Origin: Dissulfurimicrobium hydrothermale
GTDB lineage: Bacteria; Desulfobacterota; Dissulfuribacteria; Dissulfuribacterales; Sh68
Length of the DNA stretch: 64,000 nucleotides
Direction: 5' to 3'
Assembly: GCF_022026155.1 (NCBI RefSeq)
Contig: NZ_CP085041.1
Coordinates: 1,706,306-1,770,305 of the forward strand
The notes beneath the pieces were generated by a model. It saw only the letters and a program-made list of their open reading frames with translations. It searched no databases and was not told the origin of the DNA. Position 1 is the first letter of the stretch. Each line of letters opens with the position of its first letter. The position numbers and the translations under genes were made by a program. Below, in pieces: positions 17,620 to 25,018 of this stretch.

Positions 17620-18813
17620 ATGTGGCGGCCCAACGTCATCTCCTTCATTTTTACATATTGCCTCACCCTCTTTTTAATCTCTTTGCTAATCAAACCTGTT
17701 CAAGCATCGACCAATCCTGATACATCCCCTATCTCAGGACTCCTCCATTTATATATCCCAGCTAAGGTTGAATTCTGCGGAGAGACTGTACCGCTCAACA
17801 AGGAAGATGTATTGGAACGCCTTGATACCGAACTTGTAGTCATACTTGGACAACAGATCGACGCCGTGCTTTGGTTCAAACGAAGCCCGAGGTATTTTCC
17901 GATGATAGAGCGCATGACAAGGCGGATGGGCCTACCTGAAGACCTGAAATACGTAGCCCTAATAGAAAGCAATCTCAGGGCTGATGCAGTAAGCCCCGCA
18001 GGAGCGACCGGGCCGTGGCAGTTCATGGAAGCCACTGGTGAATCGTGCAACCTGAAAAAGACGGACTGCATAGACGAAAGACGTCATTGGGAGCTTGCTA
18101 CACAGGCCGCGCTTACTCACCTTTCAGAACTCAAGGCATCCCTCGGTTCATGGTCCCTTGCATTGGCGGCTTACAACGCCGGCCCAAACAGGATATTAAA
18201 GGCTATGGAGGAGCAAGGCGAAAGGGATTTTTACGGCCTTAAACTGCCGAGAGAAACCGAACGTTATGTATTCCGCGCTATTGCAGCGAAACTTATCATG
18301 GAAAACCCGTCAGCCTATGGTATAGATACAAAGGGCATCCGCCTTTATGAACCGGAGTGCACGGACACAGCCTCCGTAACAATCCAGAAGGGCCCCATAC
18401 CCGTCTCTGTCTTGGCACATGGAGCAGGTGTATCGTATAGATGGTTTTTGAAACTGAACCCATGGATAATCGGCAATGTTATACCAAGGGGTACTTATAA
18501 TTTTACAGTGCCGAACGGTGCGGTCGAAGGCCTCAAGGAGGCCGTTTCAAGGTGGTTGCCGCCTGTAGTAGACAGCAGCCCTAAAGCCAAGGCAAAAAAA
18601 CGAATTGAAAGGGCCAGGATAGAAAACAACAGGCCACGGCATGGACACAGTATCCATGCCGTGGCTACACATAAGGTCAAAAAAGGAGATACATTGAGCA
18701 GTATAGCACGGGAATACAAGATAACCGTCAATGAACTGTGCAGATGGAATGGGATCTCAAACAAAAAACCCCTCCGCCCAGGTCAACGGCTATCCATACA
18801 CCGCGGCGGGTAA
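17620..18813 (+). CDS. MltD-like lytic transglycosylase with LysM domain
   Basis: A 397-residue secreted or lipid-anchored-type peptidoglycan lyase. Residues 1-30 form a signal peptide (hydrophobic stretch ending near VQA). The SLT domain spans about 90-230, with the catalytic glutamate in ALIESNLRADAVS near residue 112 and SPAGATGPWQFM and ALAAYNAGPNRI downstream. A C-terminal LysM repeat (HKVKKGDTLSSIAREY to PGQRLSI, about 348-394) binds peptidoglycan. A basic linker (KAKAKKRIERAR) precedes it. It cleaves glycan strands in the periplasm for turnover. It is a single gene convergent with the WbsX-like gene. Confidence 0.92.
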   Translation: MWRPNVISFIFTYCLTLFLISLLIKPVQASTNPDTSPISGLLHLYIPAKVEFCGETVPLNKEDVLERLDTELVVILGQQIDAVLWFKRSPRYFPMIERMTRRMGLPEDLKYVALIESNLRADAVSPAGATGPWQFMEATGESCNLKKTDCIDERRHWELATQAALTHLSELKASLGSWSLALAAYNAGPNRILKAMEEQGERDFYGLKLPRETERYVFRAIAAKLIMENPSAYGIDTKGIRLYEPECTDTASVTIQKGPIPVSVLAHGAGVSYRWFLKLNPWIIGNVIPRGTYNFTVPNGAVEGLKEAVSRWLPPVVDSSPKAKAKKRIERARIENNRPRHGHSIHAVATHKVKKGDTLSSIAREYKITVNELCRWNGISNKKPLRPGQRLSIHRGG

Positions 18814-18842
18814 GCCCTCCGACGCCAAGATGGCGGCCAGGC

Positions 18843-19982
18843 CTATCCAAGACACCTCTTCACAGCTTTGAGATATCCATATCCATATCTCTCGTCAGGC
18901 TCTAGATAGGCCCCTTCCGCCCATTCGTTCCATGCGTTTATAAAGATAAAACGCTCCTGCACAGGCCTCTTTGCAACCCTTTCGACAAGTCTTTTAAAAT
19001 AAAACTCAAAGCGTTCGGGCGATGCCCCCAGAAATATCCTAGCCCTTTTCCCGTATCTGGGCGTATTGTCCCAATCCACGAATGCACCTGAAATGACAGG
19101 AAGCCCACATTCTATAAAATCCTCTTGCAGGATATGCCTCCAGACCGTTTCATAATCATAAAAAGTAAGCGAACGGAACAAGAAATATCTTATCGATCTC
19201 AATATATCCAAGAGCTTTTCAGGCAGTATGCGGAAACGCTGTACAAGTCCGGTCTGCATGATCTTCTTATCAGGGAAATCGGGCGAATAGACCGCCTCAA
19301 AAGGCTGAAAGTTGACCACGGCATCAAAATGTTTCAACACCTCAGGCACAGGGAACTCATACTGTTTGATGGCAATAAAATATAAGCCCTTCAGGCCCTC
19401 TCTAGCCGCCATCTCCCTCCAGAAGTCAAACATCTCACCGATATTTTCTATGCGATGCGCCCTGTAGATCAGGAACACCGGCTTGCCGTCTATTTTTATC
19501 GCCCTTTCATCGGACCACGCCCTTATGAGGTATCTGAAGTGGGCGAGCCATCTGTCCTTATCCGGTATATGGGTCTGTTGAATGAGGATGTGATGATCCC
19601 TGCCGTCCCATCGGCGGGACCATGTCTCGTTGGCCCAGGCAAGGCAAAAATTGAAATCAAGCTCTTTTGACTCAAGAAAGATATTGGTCGGTGTCTCCAA
19701 AAGCTGCTTTCCATCGAACCAGTAGTGATAGTGGCAGAAACCATAGAGACCGTAAGATCTTGCAAGTTCGATCTGCCATGCGATTACATCTTTTTTGGAC
19801 TGATCATAATAACGGCCGCCTAGCGGCACCCTGGGTTGATAGTGACCCTTAAACTGGGGCCTTGCCTTTTTTACATTGACCCAGTCCGTGAAACCCTTGC
19901 CCCACCATTCGTCATTCTCAGGTATCGCATGGAATTGAGGAAAATAGAATACAACTGGCCTTACCTTATTATCGTCATTCAT
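18843..19982 (-). CDS. WbsX-like glycosyltransferase / glycan-associated protein
   Basis: A 379-residue protein with the signatures of the WbsX family: VVFYFPQFHAIPENDEWWGK at the start, FTDWVNV, YGFCHYHYWFDGKQLLE, AWANETWSRRWDG, FVDWDNTPR and FIFINAWNEWAEGAYLEPD near the end. This family is found in O-antigen and other polysaccharide clusters and is annotated as glycosyltransferase or glycoside-hydrolase-like. The exact linkage is unknown. It stands at the left edge of an accessory region, and other polysaccharide-type genes lie at 23129-26099. Confidence 0.88.
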   Translation of the reverse strand: MNDDNKVRPVVFYFPQFHAIPENDEWWGKGFTDWVNVKKARPQFKGHYQPRVPLGGRYYDQSKKDVIAWQIELARSYGLYGFCHYHYWFDGKQLLETPTNIFLESKELDFNFCLAWANETWSRRWDGRDHHILIQQTHIPDKDRWLAHFRYLIRAWSDERAIKIDGKPVFLIYRAHRIENIGEMFDFWREMAAREGLKGLYFIAIKQYEFPVPEVLKHFDAVVNFQPFEAVYSPDFPDKKIMQTGLVQRFRILPEKLLDILRSIRYFLFRSLTFYDYETVWRHILQEDFIECGLPVISGAFVDWDNTPRYGKRARIFLGASPERFEFYFKRLVERVAKRPVQERFIFINAWNEWAEGAYLEPDERYGYGYLKAVKRCLG

Positions 19983-20320
19983 AAAAAATTATCCTGATCG
20001 AATGATAAAAAACAAAATTAGACCCCTTCGGCCAGAAATAAATCAGCCTCGGCTGAACGACGGACAAGTATGGATAAATTAGACCTCTGACCAGACGCAG
20101 ATCTTAAATTTTGCCCATCATAATTAATGACATTGCAAATCTCAAGCTCTTTGTGATCTAAATAAAAGATATGAAAAAGGACAATGGATCCGGGTCACAA
20201 GCCTTCTTTAAGATATCCGCAAATCTTTCCTTGGTGTCTTTAAAAATCGATTTTTGTTATAATAATATTATGGTTTGATAAGTTGAACAGATAGTTCGAG
20301 AGAGGGGGATCTGACCTGCC
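19983..20320. other. Intergenic region without a gene
   Basis: These 338 bases between the WbsX-like gene and the cas6 fragment hold no convincing ORF. They contain a short hairpin CAGCC-TC-GGCTG near 20047, two copies of AAATTAGACC (about 20014 and 20078), and a candidate promoter for cas6 at the right end. The sequence is AT-rich and looks like worn intergenic DNA. Confidence 0.5.
20255..20263 (+). promoter_or_regulatory. Extended -10 promoter candidate for cas6/CRISPR
   Basis: TGTTATAAT at 20255-20263 is an extended -10 (TGnTATAAT) about 58 bases before the cas6 start. No good -35 lies at 17 bases, which an extended -10 tolerates; TTGGTG at 20231 is 21 bases away. It could drive both the cas6 fragment and the fused array. 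Confidence 0.4.
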
Positions 20321-20833
20321 ATGCACGTCGGCGTATATAAATTCCATTGCTTATTCGAGTCCCAGGCAGTACTTCCTGAGTTTAAAGGCTCGGCTATTCG
20401 CGGGGGCCTTGGCCATACCTTGAAGGCCATTGCATGCGCCCTTCGACTCAAAAGCTGCGCAGAATGTCTGTTGTCTAAAAATTGCGCATACGCCTTTATC
20501 TTTGAAGCCAAGGCCCGCCATGGATCAAGCCCGCCAACCCATCATGCCCCCCACCGCCCACTTCCATATGTACTGAGACCGCCTGATTCAACCCAGCGCT
20601 CCTTTAAACCGGGAGATGATATGTCCTTTTCATTGCTTCTGTTCGGCCGCGGCAACGATTATCTGCCATACATCATCTATGCGGTAAAAGAAATGGGCAA
20701 AAACGGTATAGGAAGGGGCGCCTCCACCCGGAATGCAGGGAGATTCAGTCTCGATATGGTCAAACAAGGCGACTTCATCTTATATAAAGGAGGCGACTTC
20801 AGGCCTGTAAGCCAACCCTTTGACCTGATTTAA
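20321..20833 (+). pseudogene. cas6: Cas6 CRISPR endoribonuclease, truncated N-terminal half
   Basis: A 170-residue ORF that reads like the N-terminal part of a RAMP-fold Cas6 which processes pre-crRNA: FKGSAIRGGLGHTLKAI near residue 22, a cysteine set C-x2-C-x5-C (CAECLLSKNC near 46-55), then LPYVLRPP and FKPGDDMSFSLLLFGRGNDY, GIGRGASTRNAGRFSLD. Family members run to roughly 250-300 residues with a C-terminal RAMP domain that carries a glycine-rich loop. That domain is missing. The final codons SQPFDLI and the TAA stop come from the first CRISPR repeat, so the gene has been cut and joined to the array. Processing activity is probably lost. No other cas gene lies in the window. Confidence 0.82.
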
Positions 20834-21201
20834 GAAGGGATTACGACTTTACGATCATCCCCCGACCTTCTTCGGGGATTTCTTCGTACCAATTGACCTG
20901 ATTTAAGAAGGGATTACGACTTTATTTCCTTGCTTATTATTTCCTTTCTTATTTTGTACCAATTGACCTGATTTAAGAAGGGATTACGACAGATACAGGT
21001 ATTCCGCTTCTCCTGTTTTTGCCAGTACCAATTGACCTGATTTAAGAAGGGATTACGACCCAGTCACGGCCAGCATAATATAGATATTCCGCTGTACCAA
21101 TTGACCTGATTTAAGAAGGGATTACGACCAGGTGCCAGTCGCCGGAGGGGGCCCGGTTCTACAGTTGTACCAATTGACCTGATTTAAGAAGGGATTAAGA
21201 C
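20813..21201 (+). CRISPR. Short CRISPR array, 35-bp repeat, fused to truncated cas6
   Basis: Repeats of 35 bp, starting GTACCAATTGACC and ending GGGATTACGAC, lie at 20886-20920, 20956-20990, 21025-21059, 21094-21128 and 21167-21201. The last has one change (ACGAC to AAGAC). A 5'-damaged first repeat spans 20813-20847, with its last 27 bases intact from 20821. Spacers are 38, 35, 34, 34 and 38 bp. A heavily decayed further repeat sits 40 bp beyond the last one. Decay increases to the right, which suggests the leader end was on the left. The repeat has little internal dyad symmetry, as expected for Cas6-dependent systems of type I or III. No adaptation or effector genes are present. Confidence 0.95.
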
Positions 21202-21241
21202 GTTTGCAATATTGCAAAGGATACAAATCTAAACTTTTAGT

Positions 21242-21266
21242 GCTACACTTGACCTGATTCAGGAAG
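21242..21266 (+). repeat. Decayed CRISPR repeat
   Basis: TTGACCTGATT at 21249-21259 plus flanking matches align to positions 1-25 of the repeat with several changes. The 3' third is lost. It begins 40 bases after the last good repeat, the expected spacing, so it is the decayed terminal repeat. It lies just before the ribosome-binding site of the small ORF at 21293. Confidence 0.7.
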
Positions 21267-21292
21267 AAGAAAAAGAGGGAGGAGGTTACACT

Positions 21293-21634
21293 ATGAAAAG
21301 AATCGTAGTTGTATTGGCGATGTTGTTGCTTGTTGCAGTTAACGCACAGGCCGTGGATTGGAGTGTAGTCAAGAGCGGCGCATACGGTCAACTTTCTTCA
21401 TCTACTTGGCTTGCAACATACTATTATGCCATGGCAGGGGAAAAGCTAATCATTTGATCTGACAAGACTGGATTGTGGTGTGAGGTTATGGGAGCAACTT
21501 ATAGGCAAGCACTATATGGCTTGAAAGAAAATTCTGTATACACTACGCTTTATGACGACCTCTACATATTGGTTTGCATAGCGCCGTACTACAACCAAGG
21601 ATATGGTGGGATAGCGGTCATAGCCTTACCTTAA
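21293..21634 (+). pseudogene. Small secreted protein, reading frame interrupted by TGA
   Basis: ATG at 21293 is preceded by GGAGGAGG at about 9 bases. The first 54 codons encode a clear signal peptide (MKRIVVVLAMLLLVAV..., predicted cleavage after NAQA) and VDWSVVKSGAYG. A TGA at 21455-21457 stops it. The same frame stays open for 58 more codons after the TGA, with protein-like sequence (SDKTGLWCEVMGATY, LYDDLYILVCIAPYYNQGYG), to TAA at 21632-21634. I do not recognise the family. The simplest reading is a nonsense mutation, for example CGA to TGA. UGA recoding as selenocysteine is possible in this type of organism, but no clear SECIS hairpin was seen. The 54-residue product alone may be made. 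Confidence 0.6.
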
Positions 21635-21678
21635 CAGGAAGTGTTCTGTTATTTTCCACAGAAACAGACACCATTTTC

Positions 21679-21704
21679 GTTCCAATTGACCTAATTTAAG
21701 AAAG
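21679..21704 (+). repeat. Isolated CRISPR-repeat-like sequence at prophage junction
   Basis: Bases 21679-21704 match the first 26 bases of the CRISPR repeat with three mismatches (GTTCC for GTACC, CTAATT for CTGATT, AAAG for AAGG). The last nine bases of the repeat are absent, and the sequence runs directly into MuF-like coding sequence. It lies about 480 bp from the array. Confidence 0.65.
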
Positions 21705-22212
21705 TTGCTCGCCAATCGGACGTCGGCTGGAGTTATAATCCAGGCAGGGGGGCGTGGTTTCCGAACCTTGACAAGTACGACTATTCCGTAGCGAACAAAT
21801 GGGTCGAAGGGGGCTCACGAGACCTGATTTCATGGCATTTTTCGGCGGTAAGATCAAGGGCAACTTTCCAGTGGCCGTGCTGGATAAGGAATATATGCAG
21901 GCACTAGGGGCCAAGAGTCAGACGGTCTATATGTCTGACGAAACGCTGGCAAAAACAGGGTTAAACATCCAGACATGGAGATGGGTGTCTATCAGCATCT
22001 CCCTTGATATCATTGCAAGGGTGCAACTGATCGTCCAGGATGTGGAAAATACATTCGTCTTCTTAAAGATAGATAAAAAAACTTTATTATGAGGCAATAA
22101 AAACACGACAGGGACAGGCGAAACAAATCTTCTCACATCACTGCGGCCTGCAAGAAAAAGCGATGTTGAAATGATAAAAAAGAAGGGGAAGGTCTTAAAA
22201 GATGGATTATAA
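21695..22212 (+). pseudogene. MuF C-terminus with PBECR2-like toxin domain, multiple frameshifts
   Basis: Reading across frames reconstructs one protein. From 21719 the frame gives DVGWSYNPGRGAWFPNLDKY, typical of the MuF C-terminus. Near 21830 it shifts to PDFMAFFGGKIKGNFPVAVL and SQTVYMSDETLAK. Near 21968 a lost base and near 22009 an extra T hide the segment HPDMEMGVYQHLP, which restores the PBECR-type helix. Near 22081 a seventh A in an A-run, and near 22109 a lost base, precede TGETNLLTSLRPARKSDVEM and the TAA at 22210-22212. The PBECR (Phage-Barnase-EndoU-ColicinE5/D-RelE-like nuclease) assignment is from remembered family patterns. A 97-codon ORF at 21799-22092 remains open by chance but is not the native protein. 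Confidence 0.72.
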
Positions 22213-22357
22213 AATCATAAAGGCTCTGGGTGGGACTCCCACACCCCCACACGCGAACCGCTCTTGATAGAGCGTCCTATGGCCGGGAGATTCACCGTGT
22301 TTCCAAAGCCTTTATAATTTATATTGAGACATTATCGCAGGAGGTTGTCAATAGGTA
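22213..22357 (+). other. Short gap between the two prophage gene remnants
   Basis: These 145 bases hold a short ORF from ATG 22202 (DYKIIKALGGTPTPPH..., 21 residues, stop TGA) that is not convincing as a gene. GCAGGAGG at about 22339 is probably the original ribosome-binding site of the gpG-like gene that follows. Confidence 0.35.
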
Positions 22358-22549
22358 ATGATTGAAATCAAGATAGACGGAAGCCAACTAAAGCAACTGA
22401 ACCGGACCATTGACAGGGTGGCCTATATGACCCCTGTCATGCGTAAAATCGCGGGCGCGATGCACGAGGCGGTCGAGGAGAACGAGCCTTACAAAATTAA
22501 ACCGCCGCTACATCTTGTACTTAAAATCTTTTGGATCAAGCTCATTTAA
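22358..22549 (+). pseudogene. Phage virion morphogenesis protein (Mu gpG-like), N-terminal fragment
   Basis: A 63-codon ORF. Its first 43 residues (MIEIKIDGSQLKQLNRTID..., MTPVMRKIAGAMHEAVEENE) match the N-terminus of the Mu gpG-like virion morphogenesis family. After EENE the sequence becomes unrelated (PYKIKPPLHLVL) because it enters host DNA antisense to the DUF151 gene. The full-length family is about 150-170 residues. It retains its own Shine-Dalgarno sequence but is surely non-functional. Confidence 0.72.
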
Positions 22550-23002
22550 TATCTCATCCCAGCTCTTTTGGCCGGCAGATCTCTTCAGTGATCCTTGCCC
22601 ATCAAATGACCTGACTTGTCTTATAACCGATTCGTTTACAAATATCTGAGCACCTGCCCTGAGTGCGATAGCCACCGCATCACTCGGTCTCGCATCCACC
22701 TTTGCCTCTTTTTCTCCATACTTAAGGGTGATAAGGGCAAAATATGTGTTGTCTTTTAGATCGGACACCTCGATTTTCAAGACCTCTGCCCCGATTGCAT
22801 TAAGTAGATTTATAATAAGATCATGGGTCATCGGTCTTGAAAATTCTATCTTCTCCATCTCTGTCGCGATAGCCGTAGCCTCCAAAAGACCTATCCATAT
22901 GGGAAGCGTCCTGTCGCCGTCGACTTCTTTCAGTATCACAATGGGCGTATTTGTATCAGGATCTATAGTGATTGCATGCACATACATCTGTATATTTGCC
23001 AT
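22508..23002 (-). CDS. Bifunctional nuclease family protein (DUF151)
   Basis: A 164-residue protein starting with HAITIDPDTNTPIVILKE and containing LPIWIGLLEATAIATEME and DARPSDAVAIALRAGAQIFV, which are hallmarks of the DUF151 / bifunctional nuclease (BFN) domain known from Thermotoga and plants. The C-terminal ~30 residues are variable. Exact substrate and role are unclear for bacteria. The 3' end abuts the prophage remnant at about 22507, so the prophage inserted, or was deleted, just beyond this gene without destroying it. Confidence 0.9.
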   Translation of the reverse strand: MANIQMYVHAITIDPDTNTPIVILKEVDGDRTLPIWIGLLEATAIATEMEKIEFSRPMTHDLIINLLNAIGAEVLKIEVSDLKDNTYFALITLKYGEKEAKVDARPSDAVAIALRAGAQIFVNESVIRQVRSFDGQGSLKRSAGQKSWDEILNELDPKDFKYKM

Positions 23003-23128
23003 AAGCTGATATTTCCTTGTTTTTTTTATTTTTTAATTTATTATAGCGCAAAAATTCATAATCGTCCGCACCGATTTCAAACCTGGATTAAGAGAGATAG
23101 TCATCCTTGAAAGACACCTAAATAAAAA

Positions 23129-25018
23129 TTGCCGGACCTTATGGCCTCCTTCATTAGCATCCTGGGTTATATACTAATTTTTTATACAGTTTTCCAGGAC
23201 AATCCGGAGTTCCTGCCAGCTTTTATTATATCAGGAATCATATCCGTTCTCTACCTCTTTGGACTGAACGGCTGTCTGTATCGAGGTGCAGAGGCCATTT
23301 TCCTGATAGGTATCGCATTTTTCATCGCCTTTTCTGCGTTACTCATCTTTAAAGACAGAATAAAACATCTGGCCTCTTCCCCTGGCATCACCATATTCAT
23401 ACTCGCCTTTTTGTCGGGTTATCTGCTGCTCAAAGGCGCTCATTACAGGAATTGGGACGAATTTTCACACTGGGGCCTTGCAACAAAAGAGATGCTCATT
23501 ACCAACTCCCTTGCAACCACCGCCGGAGCTGTCCAGTTTCTCGACTATCCCCCAGGCATCAATCTCTTTCACTACTTCTTTCTCTTAAACAACGCGATGG
23601 AAAGAGAAGCTGGCACCTATGTGGCCCATCTCATCCTGCTCCTCGCCCCTCTTGTCATTCTTTTATACCGCACCGGATGGCGCGATTGGCAAAAAATACT
23701 CCTTGTCATCCTAATTGTCCCATGCATCATCATAACTCTTGGAAACGGGTTCAGGTCGATCTATTCGGATCAACTCCTGAGTGTGTATTTTGCAGCCCTC
23801 ATAATAGGTTATGCACACCTAGCAGACGGCCCCAAGAGGCGTATCCTGTTCCTTTCACCCATGCTGTTCTTGCTCCCCATGATCAAGAAGACGGGCTATC
23901 TCCTATCATGGTTTGCTATAGCTATATTCTTTGCTGATCAGGCATTGAATGCTTGGCGGCCCGACTGCGAAAAAAAAGGCTGCGTGCTGCGGCGCAGGAT
24001 CGCCAGAGGCGTCAATGGCCTTTCAATTATCGCAATTCTTGCCATGATCCCATGGCTATTTGAATATACGTGGAATACAAGGATCAACTCCCTCCACCTG
24101 CCTGAGACCTTTTCAATTCCGTCTAACATCAAAGACATTGTTTCAGCCTTTACAAATGCGGCACCTCCATTCACCAAAAAAGTGATAGCCAACTTTAAGG
24201 CTAAAACCATCACATCCCTCATTGACCCGACAAATCTCCTCTTCGGGCACATCTTTTTCATCTCGACAATCTTTTGGTCACACAGCAAAGGGCTGACAGG
24301 CCTCACAAAAAGGATGCTCCTTGTCTATCTAATGCTCTTACTGTTTCTCGGCGTCTATACATTTGGACTTTTATGCATGTATCTCTTCAGCTTTACGCCC
24401 GATCTCGCTGCCACGCTTAGCTCCTACGACAGATACATGGATATCTTCTATGCAGCATTCTGTCTGAGCGGGTTCGGATTTTTCCTGATGATCGACTGGG
24501 GTGACCTGGGTCATAAGTGGTTTTGGGGCTGTTTCCTAGGTCTCGCAGCCCTTGCCGGTCTTTGCTATTGGTCATTCATGCAGAGACCCGCCCCGGACTA
24601 CCAACAGGTCGCCCGTGAAAGAAAGGAACTATGTGCTATCGTAAATGCGGCAAAGAGCGTCATTAAGGGCAGAGACAAGGTATATCTCGTGATACAAAAT
24701 GATGAGGGCTTTAAATTCCGCATACTGAAATACGAACTCTCCCCACAGATAACACAGACTTGGTGCTGGAGGCTGGGCGGCCCGAAACACAAATGGGATG
24801 TCTGCAACTGTGACGAGACGGTCGAGCAATGGTCCGACGTCTTAAAAAGATGGGACTATGTGCTTGTAGCGGACTCAGATCAGGAATTATGGAAAAGATA
24901 TGGCAGGCTATTTTGCAAACACGGCGCCTTACTCTACAAAGTGACCAACAAAAACGGGACGCTTGTCAAACTGGTGCCCTTGGTCTTCATGAAAAAGGAA
25001 AAACATGATGGTAATTAG
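23129..25018 (+). CDS. Large polytopic membrane protein, GT-C-like
   Basis: About 625-629 residues, with at least ten hydrophobic segments through residue ~490, then a soluble C-terminal region (about 495-629). The periplasmic-loop motif HYRNWDEFSHWGLATKEML near residue 108 and FLDYPPGINLFHYFF near 135 resemble the first loop of GT-C membrane glycosyltransferases, where acidic residues bind metal and the polyprenyl-sugar donor. The exact family is not recognised. The start is TTG 23129 or ATG 23141. It overlaps the GT2-GtrA gene by 14 bases, so the two form a surface-glycan unit that transfers polyprenyl-linked sugar (inferred). Confidence 0.72.
   Translation: MPDLMASFISILGYILIFYTVFQDNPEFLPAFIISGIISVLYLFGLNGCLYRGAEAIFLIGIAFFIAFSALLIFKDRIKHLASSPGITIFILAFLSGYLLLKGAHYRNWDEFSHWGLATKEMLITNSLATTAGAVQFLDYPPGINLFHYFFLLNNAMEREAGTYVAHLILLLAPLVILLYRTGWRDWQKILLVILIVPCIIITLGNGFRSIYSDQLLSVYFAALIIGYAHLADGPKRRILFLSPMLFLLPMIKKTGYLLSWFAIAIFFADQALNAWRPDCEKKGCVLRRRIARGVNGLSIIAILAMIPWLFEYTWNTRINSLHLPETFSIPSNIKDIVSAFTNAAPPFTKKVIANFKAKTITSLIDPTNLLFGHIFFISTIFWSHSKGLTGLTKRMLLVYLMLLLFLGVYTFGLLCMYLFSFTPDLAATLSSYDRYMDIFYAAFCLSGFGFFLMIDWGDLGHKWFWGCFLGLAALAGLCYWSFMQRPAPDYQQVARERKELCAIVNAAKSVIKGRDKVYLVIQNDEGFKFRILKYELSPQITQTWCWRLGGPKHKWDVCNCDETVEQWSDVLKRWDYVLVADSDQELWKRYGRLFCKHGALLYKVTNKNGTLVKLVPLVFMKKEKHDGN

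Larger units (their letters stand above)
21679..22507 (+). mobile_element. Mu-like prophage remnant
   Basis: About 0.8 kb with two adjacent Mu-type head-morphogenesis gene remains in the phage order: the C-terminal part of a MuF (SPP1 gp7-like) protein with a PBECR-type toxin domain, then the N-terminal part of the gpG-like virion morphogenesis protein. Both are damaged. No transposase, integrase or terminal repeats were found. The left edge coincides with a CRISPR-like repeat and the right edge with the 3' end of the DUF151 gene. Confidence 0.7.

Noticed and set aside
18815-18842. Terminator between the lytic transglycosylase and WbsX-like genes
   Set aside because: A CGCCA-AGA-TGGCG hairpin exists but lacks a T-run on either strand.
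20821-21201. The 35-bp repeats as a simple tandem repeat or minisatellite
   Set aside because: Units are separated by unique 34-38 bp spacers and lie beside cas6, so CRISPR is the right call.
21122-21391. Minus-strand ORF across the CRISPR array and small ORF
   Set aside because: It reads through repeats and antisense to a better supported ORF; no ribosome site or family pattern.
21799-22092. Open reading frame of 97 codons in the prophage remnant taken as a native gene
   Set aside because: Conserved MuF/PBECR segments lie in other frames on both sides and inside it; it is a chance-open frame through a pseudogene.
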